Below are positions 8,986-16,575 of a stretch of 20,890 nucleotides of DNA, piece by piece. Source of the stretch: DATGIQ01 sp035295665 (GTDB lineage Bacteria > Planctomycetota > Planctomycetia > Gemmatales > Gemmataceae). The position numbers and the translations under genes are program-made. Each line of letters opens with the position of its first letter. Within the stretch, counting starts at the first letter, position 1. Under the pieces are notes generated by a model. The model was not told the DNA's origin and searched no databases. It was given only the letters and a program-made list of their open reading frames with translations. The stretch covers positions 1 through 20,890 of the forward strand of contig DATGIQ010000193.1 of NCBI GenBank assembly GCA_035295665.1. The letters run 5' to 3'.

Positions 8986-9027
8986 GCAGCGGTTCGCAAG
9001 AACTGCGCGGTTTTTGCGAACCGCTGC
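8986..9027. repeat. Long imperfect palindrome (19-bp arms, 4-nt loop)
   Basis: The left arm GCAGCGGTTCGCAAGAACT (8986-9004) pairs with the right arm GGTTTTTGCGAACCGCTGC (9009-9027). The outer 14 bp are perfect and the rest contains two G-U pairs if folded as RNA; the loop is GCGC. It lies between the 3' ends of the convergent ppa and csbD genes. There is no T tract on either side, so it is not a classical intrinsic terminator, although it could still stop or protect both transcripts. A REP-like or MITE-like dispersed repeat is an alternative that needs other copies in the genome. Confidence 0.85.
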
Positions 9028-9067
9028 AGAATGGACAGGACCAACAAAAGGGGACCTTGATCCATTT

Positions 9068-9277
9068 CTAGGGCGTCGGCTGGCAGGTGCGGCAGAAGTC
9101 ATCAACTTCCCGCTCCGCCCGAGTCTTTTCGTAACCGTATCTCTCTTGGAGCTTGCCGACCAGTTGGTCTTTCTGGCCGGCGAGTTGATCCAGCTCATTG
9201 TCTGTCAACTTGCCCCATTTCTCCTTCACTTTACCTTTGAGTTGCTTCCAGTTGCCCTTGACTTGATCCCAGTTCAT
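9068..9277 (-). CDS. CsbD-family stress protein
   Basis: The 69-aa protein starts MNWDQVKGNWKQLKGKVKEK, the hallmark of the CsbD family (E. coli YjbJ, B. subtilis CsbD). These are small hydrophilic helical proteins that accumulate in general stress and have no defined biochemical function. The body KWGKLTDNELDQLAGQKDQL continues the family pattern. The C-terminal CRTC pair is unusual for this otherwise Cys-poor family. The ATG at 9277 has a strong AGGAGG just upstream, which rules out the longer open frame. It lies 46 bp downstream of the 62-aa gene on the same strand, probably one transcript. Confidence 0.92.
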   Translation of the reverse strand: MNWDQVKGNWKQLKGKVKEKWGKLTDNELDQLAGQKDQLVGKLQERYGYEKTRAEREVDDFCRTCQPTP

Positions 9278-9323
9278 CGTCTCCTCCTCTCGTTGAGTGA
9301 GTCGGCCACGACAAGTGGCTGGG

Positions 9324-9512
9324 TTATACAGAAACACCTTGAATCTTCTCGAGTAAACCGCGAAGCACTTCTTCTTCGTGCTGGACGCTTTCCCGGTATC
9401 CGGGTGTATGCGTGTGATGGACTTCGACGCGCGTTTCTCCCAGGGAGTTTTTCAGAACGCGCAAAAGTTCGGTCCGCTCTTGCTCATTGATGATCAGGTT
9501 AAACTCGGCCAT
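9324..9512 (-). CDS. Small conserved hypothetical protein (62 aa)
   Basis: The protein starts MAEFNLIINEQERTELLRVL and contains THTPGYRESVQHEEEVLRGL. It is polar and probably two helices with no membrane segment. I recall similar short proteins as unnamed hypotheticals but know no function. The ATG at 9512 is well supported by AGGAG six bases upstream. It is the first gene of a pair with csbD, so a role in stress physiology is a guess from context. The 259-bp gap upstream, divergent from the uracil-DNA glycosylase gene, holds no gene. That gap contains a TTGACA on the plus strand (9645-9650) but no matching -10 box. Confidence 0.75.
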   Translation of the reverse strand: MAEFNLIINEQERTELLRVLKNSLGETRVEVHHTHTPGYRESVQHEEEVLRGLLEKIQGVSV

Positions 9513-9771
9513 AGCAATCTCCTTCCCGAGGAGCTTGGATTCTTTCTCCCTGCGGCTCTGTTCCCCTGGCTAATAGTCGAGCAAGTTCTGTGCCGCAGCC
9601 TTAGATGGGCTCGCGCTCGGGAACCGGCACATGGATTGCTACCATTGACATCGGAAATGCTCGGCCAGAGCGGTATCCCACTGGCTAGCGGAAGAGTTCG
9701 GTGCGCGACGGAGTTCCTGTAGAGTTGCAACCGATTGCCTGGCCTGGTTCGTCCCTGGACGAGGATGTGCC

Positions 9772-10428
9772 ATGACAAAACTGCAACGAGCCAAGCGCTT
9801 GAACGCGTTGGCACGGCGGATCCGCGTCTGCGTCAAATGTCCGCTGCACGCTTCTCGCACCGTGGCCGTTCCGGGCGATGGCAAGCCGTCCGCGGCGGTG
9901 ATGATCATCGGCGAAGGCCCCGGCAGGGAGGAGGACAAGAGCGGCCATCCGTTTGTTGGTGCGGCCGGCCGATTTCTCGATTCGGTGCTCGAGGGGAGTG
10001 GCATCAAGCGCACCGATTTCTTCATCACGAATATCGTGAAATGCCGTCCCCCGCAGAATCGGACGCCGAAGCGAAACGAGATCGAAACCTGCACCGCGAA
10101 CTATCTCTTTGAGCAGATCGAGCTGGTGGACCCGAAATTGATCCTGTTACTAGGGGGCGTGGCCGCCAAGAAATTGCTGGGCGTGCAAAGCGTGAATGCC
10201 GCGCGCGGCCAGTTCATTGAACGCGACGGACGAAAGTATCTCGTCACCTATCATCCAGCGGCTCAATTCTACCGCGATGACCTGGGTGATAAGGTCAAAG
10301 AAGATTTTGCCCTACTCAAACGGGAAATGCAGATACTCAAGCGGCGCCGATCCCCGCGGATCACGACGCCTGACGCAGATGCTCCTCGTGCTGGCAAGCG
10401 TTCGCCGCGGGCGGGTGGAGCGGGATGA
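9772..10428 (+). CDS. Fe-S cluster uracil-DNA glycosylase (family 4-like)
   Basis: The 218-aa enzyme should remove uracil from DNA in base excision repair. Four cysteines at 20, 23, 91 and 107 match the 4Fe-4S ligands of this group. Motif A is GEGPGREED (47-55), where family 4 usually has GEAPG, and motif B is TYHPAA (159-164). The core ends near residue 190, and the last ~28 residues (RRRSPRITTPDADAP and a basic, Gly-rich end) are a low-complexity tail. The ATG at 9772 has a GAGG seven bases upstream. The tail codons overlap the end of the convergent glucoamylase-like gene by 68 bp, so the true stop region is of interest. Confidence 0.9.
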   Translation: MTKLQRAKRLNALARRIRVCVKCPLHASRTVAVPGDGKPSAAVMIIGEGPGREEDKSGHPFVGAAGRFLDSVLEGSGIKRTDFFITNIVKCRPPQNRTPKRNEIETCTANYLFEQIELVDPKLILLLGGVAAKKLLGVQSVNAARGQFIERDGRKYLVTYHPAAQFYRDDLGDKVKEDFALLKREMQILKRRRSPRITTPDADAPRAGKRSPRAGGAG

Positions 10429-11800
10429 ATCCGAGGCGTTCCATTCCCCGCCGCACGGCCGGCACATCGGTAAAAGCGGTCCGGATTCGGTTCTGCATCA
10501 GGAAGTTATCCAGCGCAAGCACCGCAGCACCCGCATCAATACCAACGATGTCGCGTCCAACCCAGGACCGATCGACGTTGATGTTGCTGAAACCATATCG
10601 GCCGTGCGCGCGCCACTGCTGATCGTGCTGGGCGGCACGCAAATTTTCCAGCACGGTCGCCGGGGCATGAGCGATGGCCGCGAGCGTGGCCATGAGGTGT
10701 GATGTCCCGTCGATGGGTCCCGCAGGAGAGTAACACCGGTACACATCCACTTCGGCGGATTCTCCCGGTCCATCGCCGGCGGATAGTCCCCAATAGGTGC
10801 GGTAGGTGGCAAAGGAATGGGCGGCTTGCTGGCAGACCTGACGGTTCGCCAGCGTCGCGATTCTGGCTTCGGCTATGAGGTCCACTTCTCCCGGCGGTCG
10901 CCAATGGTAGAGGTCGAGGAGATCGAGCCCATACTGAAACACAAACAGGCCCAGGTCGGCGTTATTGAAGCGATGACCGGCGGCCGTGCCGTAGAATGGG
11001 CGCAGAGCGGTCCATGAGTTTGCCGACAGGGCTCGGTCCGCCATCGCCCCAGCGCCCAAAACGTACATGAACGCCGTCTCGCCATTGAGGCGATCCCAGG
11101 ACGAAGCCAAAAACGCTCCATCGGCGCCCTTGCCGTGGCGGAGCAGTTCACCGCTGTTCGGCTCGCTGGGAGCGGTCCAGTGCTGCCAGTCGACTCGGTC
11201 GTAAAGTTGGGTCGCCAGGCCTTCGACATCCTTGTCCTGGAGAAAGTGGCCAGCCCATAGAGCACCGGCGAGGATCCACGAGGTTTCGATGGTGCTGTAA
11301 TGGTCGGCGCCATGGACAGCCCCCGTAGCAGAATCAATGAAATGGGGCACCACGCCCCATTCCTGCGGCAAGCGGTGAAGCACGGTTTCCAGGGCCGTAC
11401 GGATCCGCACGGTTGCATGGGCGACGCTCAGAAGCTGGAACGGCGGCGCGGTGGCCAAAGCCAGGGCGATCAGGCCCATGCCGGTGGCGGTAGTGCTGCA
11501 AATTCCTTGCATCCGGAGCGGGCCTCCATTGCGCTGGCGGTCGAGAACCAAGCCGCTCTCCACTTGGTTGTCGAGAAAATATTGCAGCGCTTGCTTCTGC
11601 AACTGAAGCAGGAACAGTCGGTCCGCCGGCGCCAGGTCTTCCGCGTCCAAGCCGGGGCTCGGTCTCGGAGGAGTAAGCGTTGCAGAAGGGTGATGGAAGG
11701 GGCGGAGTAGCAAGTCCGAGCTCATAACCATCCCTGGCGCAGGGAAACTCTGATCCATCAGAGCCGCACGCGCGACGCCCTCACCTTGAGGCAGCGACAT
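10361..11800 (-). CDS. Glucoamylase-like protein (COG5368 / PF10091 type, GH144-related)
   Basis: The protein of ~479 aa resembles the COG5368 glucoamylase-like family, whose studied members include GH144 endo-beta-1,2-glucanases. Matching segments include LFLLQLQKQALQYF (62-75), STTATGMGLIAL (102-113), GVVPHFID (149-156), an ETSWILAGAL helix (172-181), WDRLNGETAFMYVL (235-248), YWGLSAGDGP (336-345) and YGFSNINVDRSW (402-413). An alpha/alpha-barrel is expected. No signal peptide is evident, so it may act inside the cell or need an undetected export route. The start is uncertain: ATGs at 11818 and 11800 both have weak ribosome sites, and the ~50 N-terminal residues look poorly conserved. It diverges from a GH39 gene and overlaps the UDG gene at its 3' end. 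Confidence 0.78.
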   Translation of the reverse strand: MSLPQGEGVARAALMDQSFPAPGMVMSSDLLLRPFHHPSATLTPPRPSPGLDAEDLAPADRLFLLQLQKQALQYFLDNQVESGLVLDRQRNGGPLRMQGICSTTATGMGLIALALATAPPFQLLSVAHATVRIRTALETVLHRLPQEWGVVPHFIDSATGAVHGADHYSTIETSWILAGALWAGHFLQDKDVEGLATQLYDRVDWQHWTAPSEPNSGELLRHGKGADGAFLASSWDRLNGETAFMYVLGAGAMADRALSANSWTALRPFYGTAAGHRFNNADLGLFVFQYGLDLLDLYHWRPPGEVDLIAEARIATLANRQVCQQAAHSFATYRTYWGLSAGDGPGESAEVDVYRCYSPAGPIDGTSHLMATLAAIAHAPATVLENLRAAQHDQQWRAHGRYGFSNINVDRSWVGRDIVGIDAGAAVLALDNFLMQNRIRTAFTDVPAVRRGMERLGFIPLHPPAANACQHEEHLRQAS

Positions 11801-11888
11801 GTTTTTCTCGCACGACATTGTGCGTGGGCGGCGAAGAGATGCACCACGCCGTGCAAGGCCCTCTTCGTGGTCCCGTTATTCAGAGCTT

Positions 11889-11917
11889 ACCATACGGTGG
11901 CCGGCATGATAAGACAA
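11889..11917 (-). promoter_or_regulatory. Candidate promoter for the glucoamylase-like gene
   Basis: On the minus strand TTGTCT (11917-11912) and TATGGT (11894-11889) are 17 bp apart, each with four of six consensus matches. The predicted start near 11882 is 65-80 nt before the possible start codons. It lies in the gap shared with the divergent GH39 gene. No clear operator repeat was seen. Confidence 0.35.
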
Positions 11918-11952
11918 AAATAGAAGCGATTTTGCCCGGTCCTGGAGATATC

Positions 11953-13413
11953 ATGGGCGTTGCCCAATTCCGCTGCGATTGTTCAGCAACAGCCACGTCC
12001 CTCCCTCATTATTGGGAGCACACCGTCGGCAGCGAACATGCCACTTTTGGCCTGCGCGCCGACTGGCAAGCGCAGTTGCGGCGCTGCCATGAGGAATTGG
12101 GATTCCGCCATGTTCGCTTCCATGGTCTGCTGTGCGATGACATGAGCACCTTGGTCCTTCACCGGCAGCAGCCGCTTGCCTCGTTTTTCAATGCCGATCA
12201 AATCTGGGATTACCTTCTCTCGATCGGCATGCGGCCATTCATTGAGCTGAGCTTCATGCCGGAACTCCTTGCCTCCGGCAAAACGACCGTCTTCCACTAC
12301 AAGGGCAATGTTACGCCGCCCAAGTCGTATGCCGGCTGGGCCGGGCTTATCCGCAAACTCGTAGCGCACTTCGTGGACCGTTACGGTGTCGCGGAGGTGC
12401 GCCAGTGGTTCTTCGAAGTTTGGAATGAGCCGAATCTGAAGGAGTTTTGGACCGGGAGCCAGGCCGATTATTTCAACCTCTACCGCCACACGGTCGAAGC
12501 GATCCGAAGCGTCGATGGGCAACTGCAGGTCGGTGGCCCAGCGACAGCCAAGAATGAATGGATTACGGAATTCCTCGACTTCTGTGATCGACACCAGATG
12601 CCGGCCGATTTTGTTAGCACGCACCAGTACCCCAATGATGTCCTGTGGCAGGAAAACCAAGATACCGAGATGCAGTTGGCCCACAGCCGGCGGAGCATCC
12701 TCCGCGAATGGGCGCGGGACGTGTTCCACCGCGCCCGGGGCCGGCCGGTCTATTACACGGAATGGAACGCTTCCTCCAATCCGCGCTTCCCACCGCAAGA
12801 TGAGCCCTATGCCGCAGCTTTTGCCATCAAGACGGTCCTGGAGATGCAGGGGCTCGTGGAATGCTACAGCTTCTGGACCTTTACCGACCTCTTTGAGGAG
12901 AATTATTTCCCATCGGTGCCGTTCCACGGTGGCTTCGGCCTGCTGAATCTGCACGGCATTGCCAAGCCGACGTACCGGGCATTTGAGTTGCTGCACCGCT
13001 TGGGCAACGAATCCTTGGCGATCGAAGGCGCACATCCAACTGTGGATGCCTGGGCTATCCGGCGAGACAGCGATCTCACGATCCTTCTGACCAACCATGC
13101 CTTGCCGCATCATCCCATCGAGACCGAACATGTCCACGTTCAGCTCACGGGCATCGGTTGCCCCCAGACTGTTTTCGCCGAACGGATCGATCACGAACAC
13201 GCCAACGCCAAGCGCCATTGGCAGGAAATGGGTGAGCCGGAATATCTGAGTTCCAAGCAGGTCGAGCAATTACAAGCAGCGTCCCAGCTCCAGCGGCAAC
13301 CGTACTCCTGGAATTGCCAAGATGGAGTGCTGCACCTCGACATCCGTTTGCCGCCACACGCCGTGGCCGCGCTCACCATCGAGATGCCCGCGATCCCGCT
13401 CGGCCCATCCTGA
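11953..13413 (+). CDS. Glycoside hydrolase family 39-like protein
   Basis: The 486-aa protein matches GH39 (beta-xylosidase and related retaining enzymes of clan GH-A). The predicted acid/base is E159 in WFFEVWNEPN and the predicted nucleophile is E270 in VYYTEWNASSN. Other family-like features are HVRFHGLL (53-60) at the start of the barrel, RPFIELSFMP (94-103) and FVSTHQYP (220-227). A beta-sandwich region follows the barrel from about residue 350. There is no signal peptide. I chose the ATG at 11953 with GGAG five bases upstream; the frame is open to a TTG at 11818 but that extension lacks family character. It is divergent from the glucoamylase-like gene, suggesting a shared carbohydrate target, which cannot be named from sequence. 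Confidence 0.88.
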   Translation: MGVAQFRCDCSATATSLPHYWEHTVGSEHATFGLRADWQAQLRRCHEELGFRHVRFHGLLCDDMSTLVLHRQQPLASFFNADQIWDYLLSIGMRPFIELSFMPELLASGKTTVFHYKGNVTPPKSYAGWAGLIRKLVAHFVDRYGVAEVRQWFFEVWNEPNLKEFWTGSQADYFNLYRHTVEAIRSVDGQLQVGGPATAKNEWITEFLDFCDRHQMPADFVSTHQYPNDVLWQENQDTEMQLAHSRRSILREWARDVFHRARGRPVYYTEWNASSNPRFPPQDEPYAAAFAIKTVLEMQGLVECYSFWTFTDLFEENYFPSVPFHGGFGLLNLHGIAKPTYRAFELLHRLGNESLAIEGAHPTVDAWAIRRDSDLTILLTNHALPHHPIETEHVHVQLTGIGCPQTVFAERIDHEHANAKRHWQEMGEPEYLSSKQVEQLQAASQLQRQPYSWNCQDGVLHLDIRLPPHAVAALTIEMPAIPLGPS

Positions 13414-13535
13414 TTGCCGAAGTCGACGCATTTCCATATCGAAAGGACGGACAGAAGTTTACGAATACACAGTGAGCGTTGCTTGCGGTTGACCGGGGCG
13501 TCGCATCGCACCAGGCTCTTGTCGCGGTGGCTGCC

Positions 13536-14054
13536 ATGCCGGAAATCATGAACTGTCCTCAGTGCGACGGCAAGTTGCGCGTGCCGGACGAACTTCTGGG
13601 GTGTTCGGTGCAGTGCCCCACGTGCGGGATTACCTTCACAGCGCCCGCGGGAGCCCACGACCGACCTTCACCCGAGACGATTCAATCGGACGATGCGCCG
13701 GGGAACGAACCGTCACAAACTCGGGAATACGGAGATCCGCCCGAACTCCCTCACTTCGGACAATTGCGTGCCGATCTGCCGCCCCACCGCGGCACCTTGA
13801 TTTTGGTCTTGGGCATCCTCAGCATTGTCATTCCCTGCTGTGGCCTCCTGGGGCCGATCGCCTGGGTGATGGCCAATCATGACTTGAAAGAAATCCGCGC
13901 CCTCCGCATGGACCCGCAAGGCCGGGGGACGACGGAAGGGGGGCGCGTCTGCGGAATCATTGGCACTACCCTGAATCTGGTTATTCCGCTCTGCTGCGGA
14001 CTTCCTTCTTTTTTGCTGTGGGCGTTGTTTTCGTTCCGGGCGGTTGCCCACTGA
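13536..14054 (+). CDS. Zinc-ribbon membrane protein with DUF4190-type domain (paralog 1)
   Basis: The 172-aa protein begins with a zinc ribbon, C7-P-Q-C10 and C27-P-T-C30, with KLRVPDELLG between. A polar linker follows, then a membrane part RGTLILVLGILSIVIPCCG...AWVMANHDL resembling DUF4190, and a last hydrophobic segment ending the protein. The order cytoplasmic ribbon, linker, two to three membrane helices is shared with the next gene. I chose the ATG at 13536; a second ATG at 13548 is equally possible and both have weak ribosome sites. The function is unknown; such proteins are common in planctomycetes. The next gene starts 18 bp after its stop. Confidence 0.78.
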   Translation: MPEIMNCPQCDGKLRVPDELLGCSVQCPTCGITFTAPAGAHDRPSPETIQSDDAPGNEPSQTREYGDPPELPHFGQLRADLPPHRGTLILVLGILSIVIPCCGLLGPIAWVMANHDLKEIRALRMDPQGRGTTEGGRVCGIIGTTLNLVIPLCCGLPSFLLWALFSFRAVAH

Positions 14055-14072
14055 GGCTCTTGCGAGAACCGG

Positions 14073-14795
14073 ATGGCCATTCCCACTTCGATCATCGATT
14101 GTCCATCCTGCGGCCGCAAGCTCTGCGTGCCCGATGAGCTAGTCGGCAAGGCCGTTAAGTGTCCGACCTGCGAGCATACCTTTCCCTGCCCTCCCATGGA
14201 GGAGCCCACAGCATTGCCGTTGCATTGGGAAGATAGCGCTAAACTGAATGAACCGCGGAGCGAGGAGGAGCCGCGGGCTCTGGACGCCAACGGCGAGGAG
14301 AAGCAATCCTGGGACGGACCGCAGTCGTTCCAGGGTCGCCGCGATGCCGAGCCGCACCGTGGGACGCTGATTCTGGTATTGGGCGTCAGCAGTATCGTGG
14401 TTTCCACGATTGGCGGCTGCTTCATGGGCCTGGGCGGACTCATTGGCTTACCGCTGGGGATCATCGCTTGGGTCCTGGGGCGGCGCGACCTGATCAAGAT
14501 GCACGAACACATGATGGACCAGGACGGAAGGGAATTGACCAAGGCCGGCTGGATCTGCGGCGTGATCGGCACCGTTCTCGGCTCGATTTGCTCGGTGGGC
14601 TTCTTGATCTATGTAGGTTTCGTGTTCACGATGATAACCTCGATGCGCCGGGCACCGATGCCGCCGATGGCTCCGCCGGTTCCCGCCCCGGTTCGGCCGG
14701 CGCCGGCTCCTGCCCCAGGACCGCCGGGGAACCGCGCGGGTGTGTTCGACGTGCACTCACCGTTAGCCGATCTGGGACCCGCAGCGAACGCATGA
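14073..14795 (+). CDS. Zinc-ribbon membrane protein with DUF4190-type domain (paralog 2)
   Basis: The 240-aa protein is a paralog of the preceding one. It has a ribbon C10-P-S-C13...C30-P-T-C33 with KLCVPDELVG, a linker rich in Glu, and the same RGTLILVLGVSSIVV opening of a membrane domain. AWVLGRRDLIKMHEHMMDQD matches AWVMANHDLKEIRALRMDPQ of paralog 1, and a second membrane segment starts GWICGVIGTVLGS. It differs by a Pro/Ala-rich C-terminal tail (PMPPMAPPVPAPVRPAPAP) of the kind that links or exposes domains. The ATG start is fixed by the ribbon. The next gene begins only seven bases after its stop, so coupling is likely. Confidence 0.8.
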   Translation: MAIPTSIIDCPSCGRKLCVPDELVGKAVKCPTCEHTFPCPPMEEPTALPLHWEDSAKLNEPRSEEEPRALDANGEEKQSWDGPQSFQGRRDAEPHRGTLILVLGVSSIVVSTIGGCFMGLGGLIGLPLGIIAWVLGRRDLIKMHEHMMDQDGRELTKAGWICGVIGTVLGSICSVGFLIYVGFVFTMITSMRRAPMPPMAPPVPAPVRPAPAPAPGPPGNRAGVFDVHSPLADLGPAANA

Positions 14796-14802
14796 GGTCG
14801 TG

Positions 14803-15060
14803 ATGCCTGTTCGAATTGCCTGTCCGCATTGTCACCGGGATTTGCGTCTTCCGGACCATCTCTACGATGGCCCGGCTCAATGTCCTTGCTGCCGAGGCGC
14901 TTTTGCCGTCGAATGGTCACCCCGCTCCTACCGCCCCTTGCCGCAAACAATCTCTCCCTCGGATGCATACCTTGACCAGCTTGGGCCGCCATGCCGCTTT
15001 TGCGGAAAACCGATTTCCCTTCAGGCGGCGAAATGTCCGCACTGTGGCGAGAACCGGTGA
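14803..15060 (+). CDS. Double zinc-ribbon protein (85 aa)
   Basis: This small soluble protein has two Cys-pair ribbons. The N-terminal one, CPHC...CPCC with DLRLPDHLYDG between, is the same type as in the two preceding paralogs. The C-terminal one, CRFC...CPHC near the end, has the double-zinc-ribbon form. It has no membrane segment, unlike its neighbours. The ATG at 14803 has GAGG five bases upstream, within the end of paralog 2; the GTG at 14800 is too close to that site. It probably arose with the paralogs and may bind a protein or nucleic acid, but nothing in the sequence decides which. Confidence 0.75.
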   Translation: MPVRIACPHCHRDLRLPDHLYDGPAQCPCCRGAFAVEWSPRSYRPLPQTISPSDAYLDQLGPPCRFCGKPISLQAAKCPHCGENR

Positions 15061-15102
15061 AGAGGGATGCCCCGCCATCGTTCGGAGAGGGTTCGCCTCT
15101 GC

Positions 15103-16500
15103 TCATTCGCTTGGAGGCGGCTGCTGTTCCGTGGGATTCTGGTGACTTCCTGTTTCCAGCAGCCGGTCCACCAGATGCTGTGCTTCGGCCACCGTCTTTA
15201 CGGTCCCTTCGAGTTGAGCCTCCCGAACTGCGTCCAGCAAGCGTTTGAAGAGTGGGCCCGGCACTAAGCCGCGTCGGGTCAGGTCGTGTCCGCCCAGGAG
15301 CGGCGGCGGGTTCAGGTCTGCCTCCGACCATTCCTCCAGGAGACGCTCGCAGTACTCCACATGGTCGGTGCTCCGGCCGCTGGCCGCGGCATCCGCGCGG
15401 TGCAGCGCCAGCAAATCCCGAATGCCCGGATGGGCCAGGGTCATCTTCAGTTTGTAGGTGCGCATCTGCCGGGCGGCACACAAGAATTGGTGCTTCTTGA
15501 CCAACCAGACCACGCGCTCGCGCTCGGCACCGGAAAGCTTCAGCCGGTCGCAAATGTCCCGGGCGAGATCCGCACCCACGTGCTCATGGTCGTAAAAGGT
15601 GTATCGGTCCGGCGTGCGTGCCATCGTCCGGGGTTTGCCGACATCGTGCAGCAGGGCCGCGAACGCCAGCGAAAATGACGGGCGCGGTCCGAGCAGTTCC
15701 AACACCCGCAGCACGTGATCCCACAGGTCGCCTGTCGGGGCCCCAGGCAAGCCTTGCGGCAAGCCTTTCATCGAGACGACCTCTGGCAGGATGGCCACGG
15801 CAAGGCCCAGATCGAACAGCAGGTTGACGCCTCGGTGTCGTTGTGGATAAACGAGCAACTGCCGCAGTTCCTCGGCAATCCGTTCGCCACTGACGCCGGT
15901 GGAGATTTGGCTGGCCATGCGTCGGATGGCCGACGCGGTGGCGGGTTCGATCGTCAAGTCAAACCGCGTGGAGATCCGCACGGCCCGGAGCATGCGCAGC
16001 TTGTCCTCGGTGAAGCGAGTGGCCGGGTCGCCGATGGCTCGGAGCAGACGGTTCCGTAGATCCTCCTGGCCGCCCACGTAGTCAATCAGGCGGTTCTCGA
16101 TCGGATCGAAGAACATGCCGTTGATCGTAAAATCACGACGGAGAGCATCCTCACGTGCCGAGGAGAAAACGACGGCATCGGGGTGGCGGCCATCACTGTA
16201 GGAGACATCGGACCGAAAGGTGGCAACCTGGACTCGGAGCGGGCTGGCCGAGCCGCCGGTCTGAGCGCGTTCCCCAACCCGCGGGCCCAGCACTTCGACG
16301 ACGCCAAAGCTCATCCCCACAGCGACGGTACGCGGAAAGAGCTGGCGGACAACTTCAGGTCGTGCATCACTGGCGACGTCGTAATCTTTCGGAACCAGGC
16401 CCAGCAGCTCGTCGCGCACGCAGCCGCCGGCCCACAGGGCCTGGTAGCCTGCCTCCCGCAGCCGGCGCACAACCTCAATCGCGAAATCGCGCTCGTTCAT
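15103..16500 (-). CDS. cca: tRNA nucleotidyltransferase (CCA-adding / poly(A) polymerase family) with HD domain
   Basis: The 465-aa protein is a class II nucleotidyltransferase. It has GGCVRD (25-30), the catalytic carboxylates DYD (39-41), RRDFTINGMFFDP (121-133) and the nucleotide-specificity helix EDKLRMLRAVR (165-175). An HD domain with LLHDVGKP (283-290) follows. These features fit CCA addition and repair of tRNA 3' ends; A-only or poly(A) polymerases share the fold, so exact specificity is inferred. The two tRNAs in this window lack encoded CCA and need such an enzyme. The ATG at 16500 has no obvious ribosome-binding site, but the N-terminus is of normal length. It follows rsmD on the same strand after 75 bp. 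Confidence 0.92.
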   Translation of the reverse strand: MNERDFAIEVVRRLREAGYQALWAGGCVRDELLGLVPKDYDVASDARPEVVRQLFPRTVAVGMSFGVVEVLGPRVGERAQTGGSASPLRVQVATFRSDVSYSDGRHPDAVVFSSAREDALRRDFTINGMFFDPIENRLIDYVGGQEDLRNRLLRAIGDPATRFTEDKLRMLRAVRISTRFDLTIEPATASAIRRMASQISTGVSGERIAEELRQLLVYPQRHRGVNLLFDLGLAVAILPEVVSMKGLPQGLPGAPTGDLWDHVLRVLELLGPRPSFSLAFAALLHDVGKPRTMARTPDRYTFYDHEHVGADLARDICDRLKLSGAERERVVWLVKKHQFLCAARQMRTYKLKMTLAHPGIRDLLALHRADAAASGRSTDHVEYCERLLEEWSEADLNPPPLLGGHDLTRRGLVPGPLFKRLLDAVREAQLEGTVKTVAEAQHLVDRLLETGSHQNPTEQQPPPSE

Positions 16501-16575
16501 TGTTGACTTGCGATTGGTGATTCCTGGTTTCTGCCTCCTCCGTCTATAACAGATCGCTCAGCAAAAATCAAAAAT

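Noticed and set aside
8986..9027. Ordinary rho-independent terminator
   Set aside because: The stem is strong but no T tract follows on either strand.
11983..13269. A 428-codon open frame on the minus strand
   Set aside because: It lies wholly antisense within the GH39 gene, whose catalytic motifs are intact. High-GC codon use leaves such shadow frames open.
14609..15553. A 314-codon open frame on the minus strand
   Set aside because: It is antisense to two zinc-ribbon genes and out of frame with the cca gene; its composition is Gly/Arg/Pro-rich noise.
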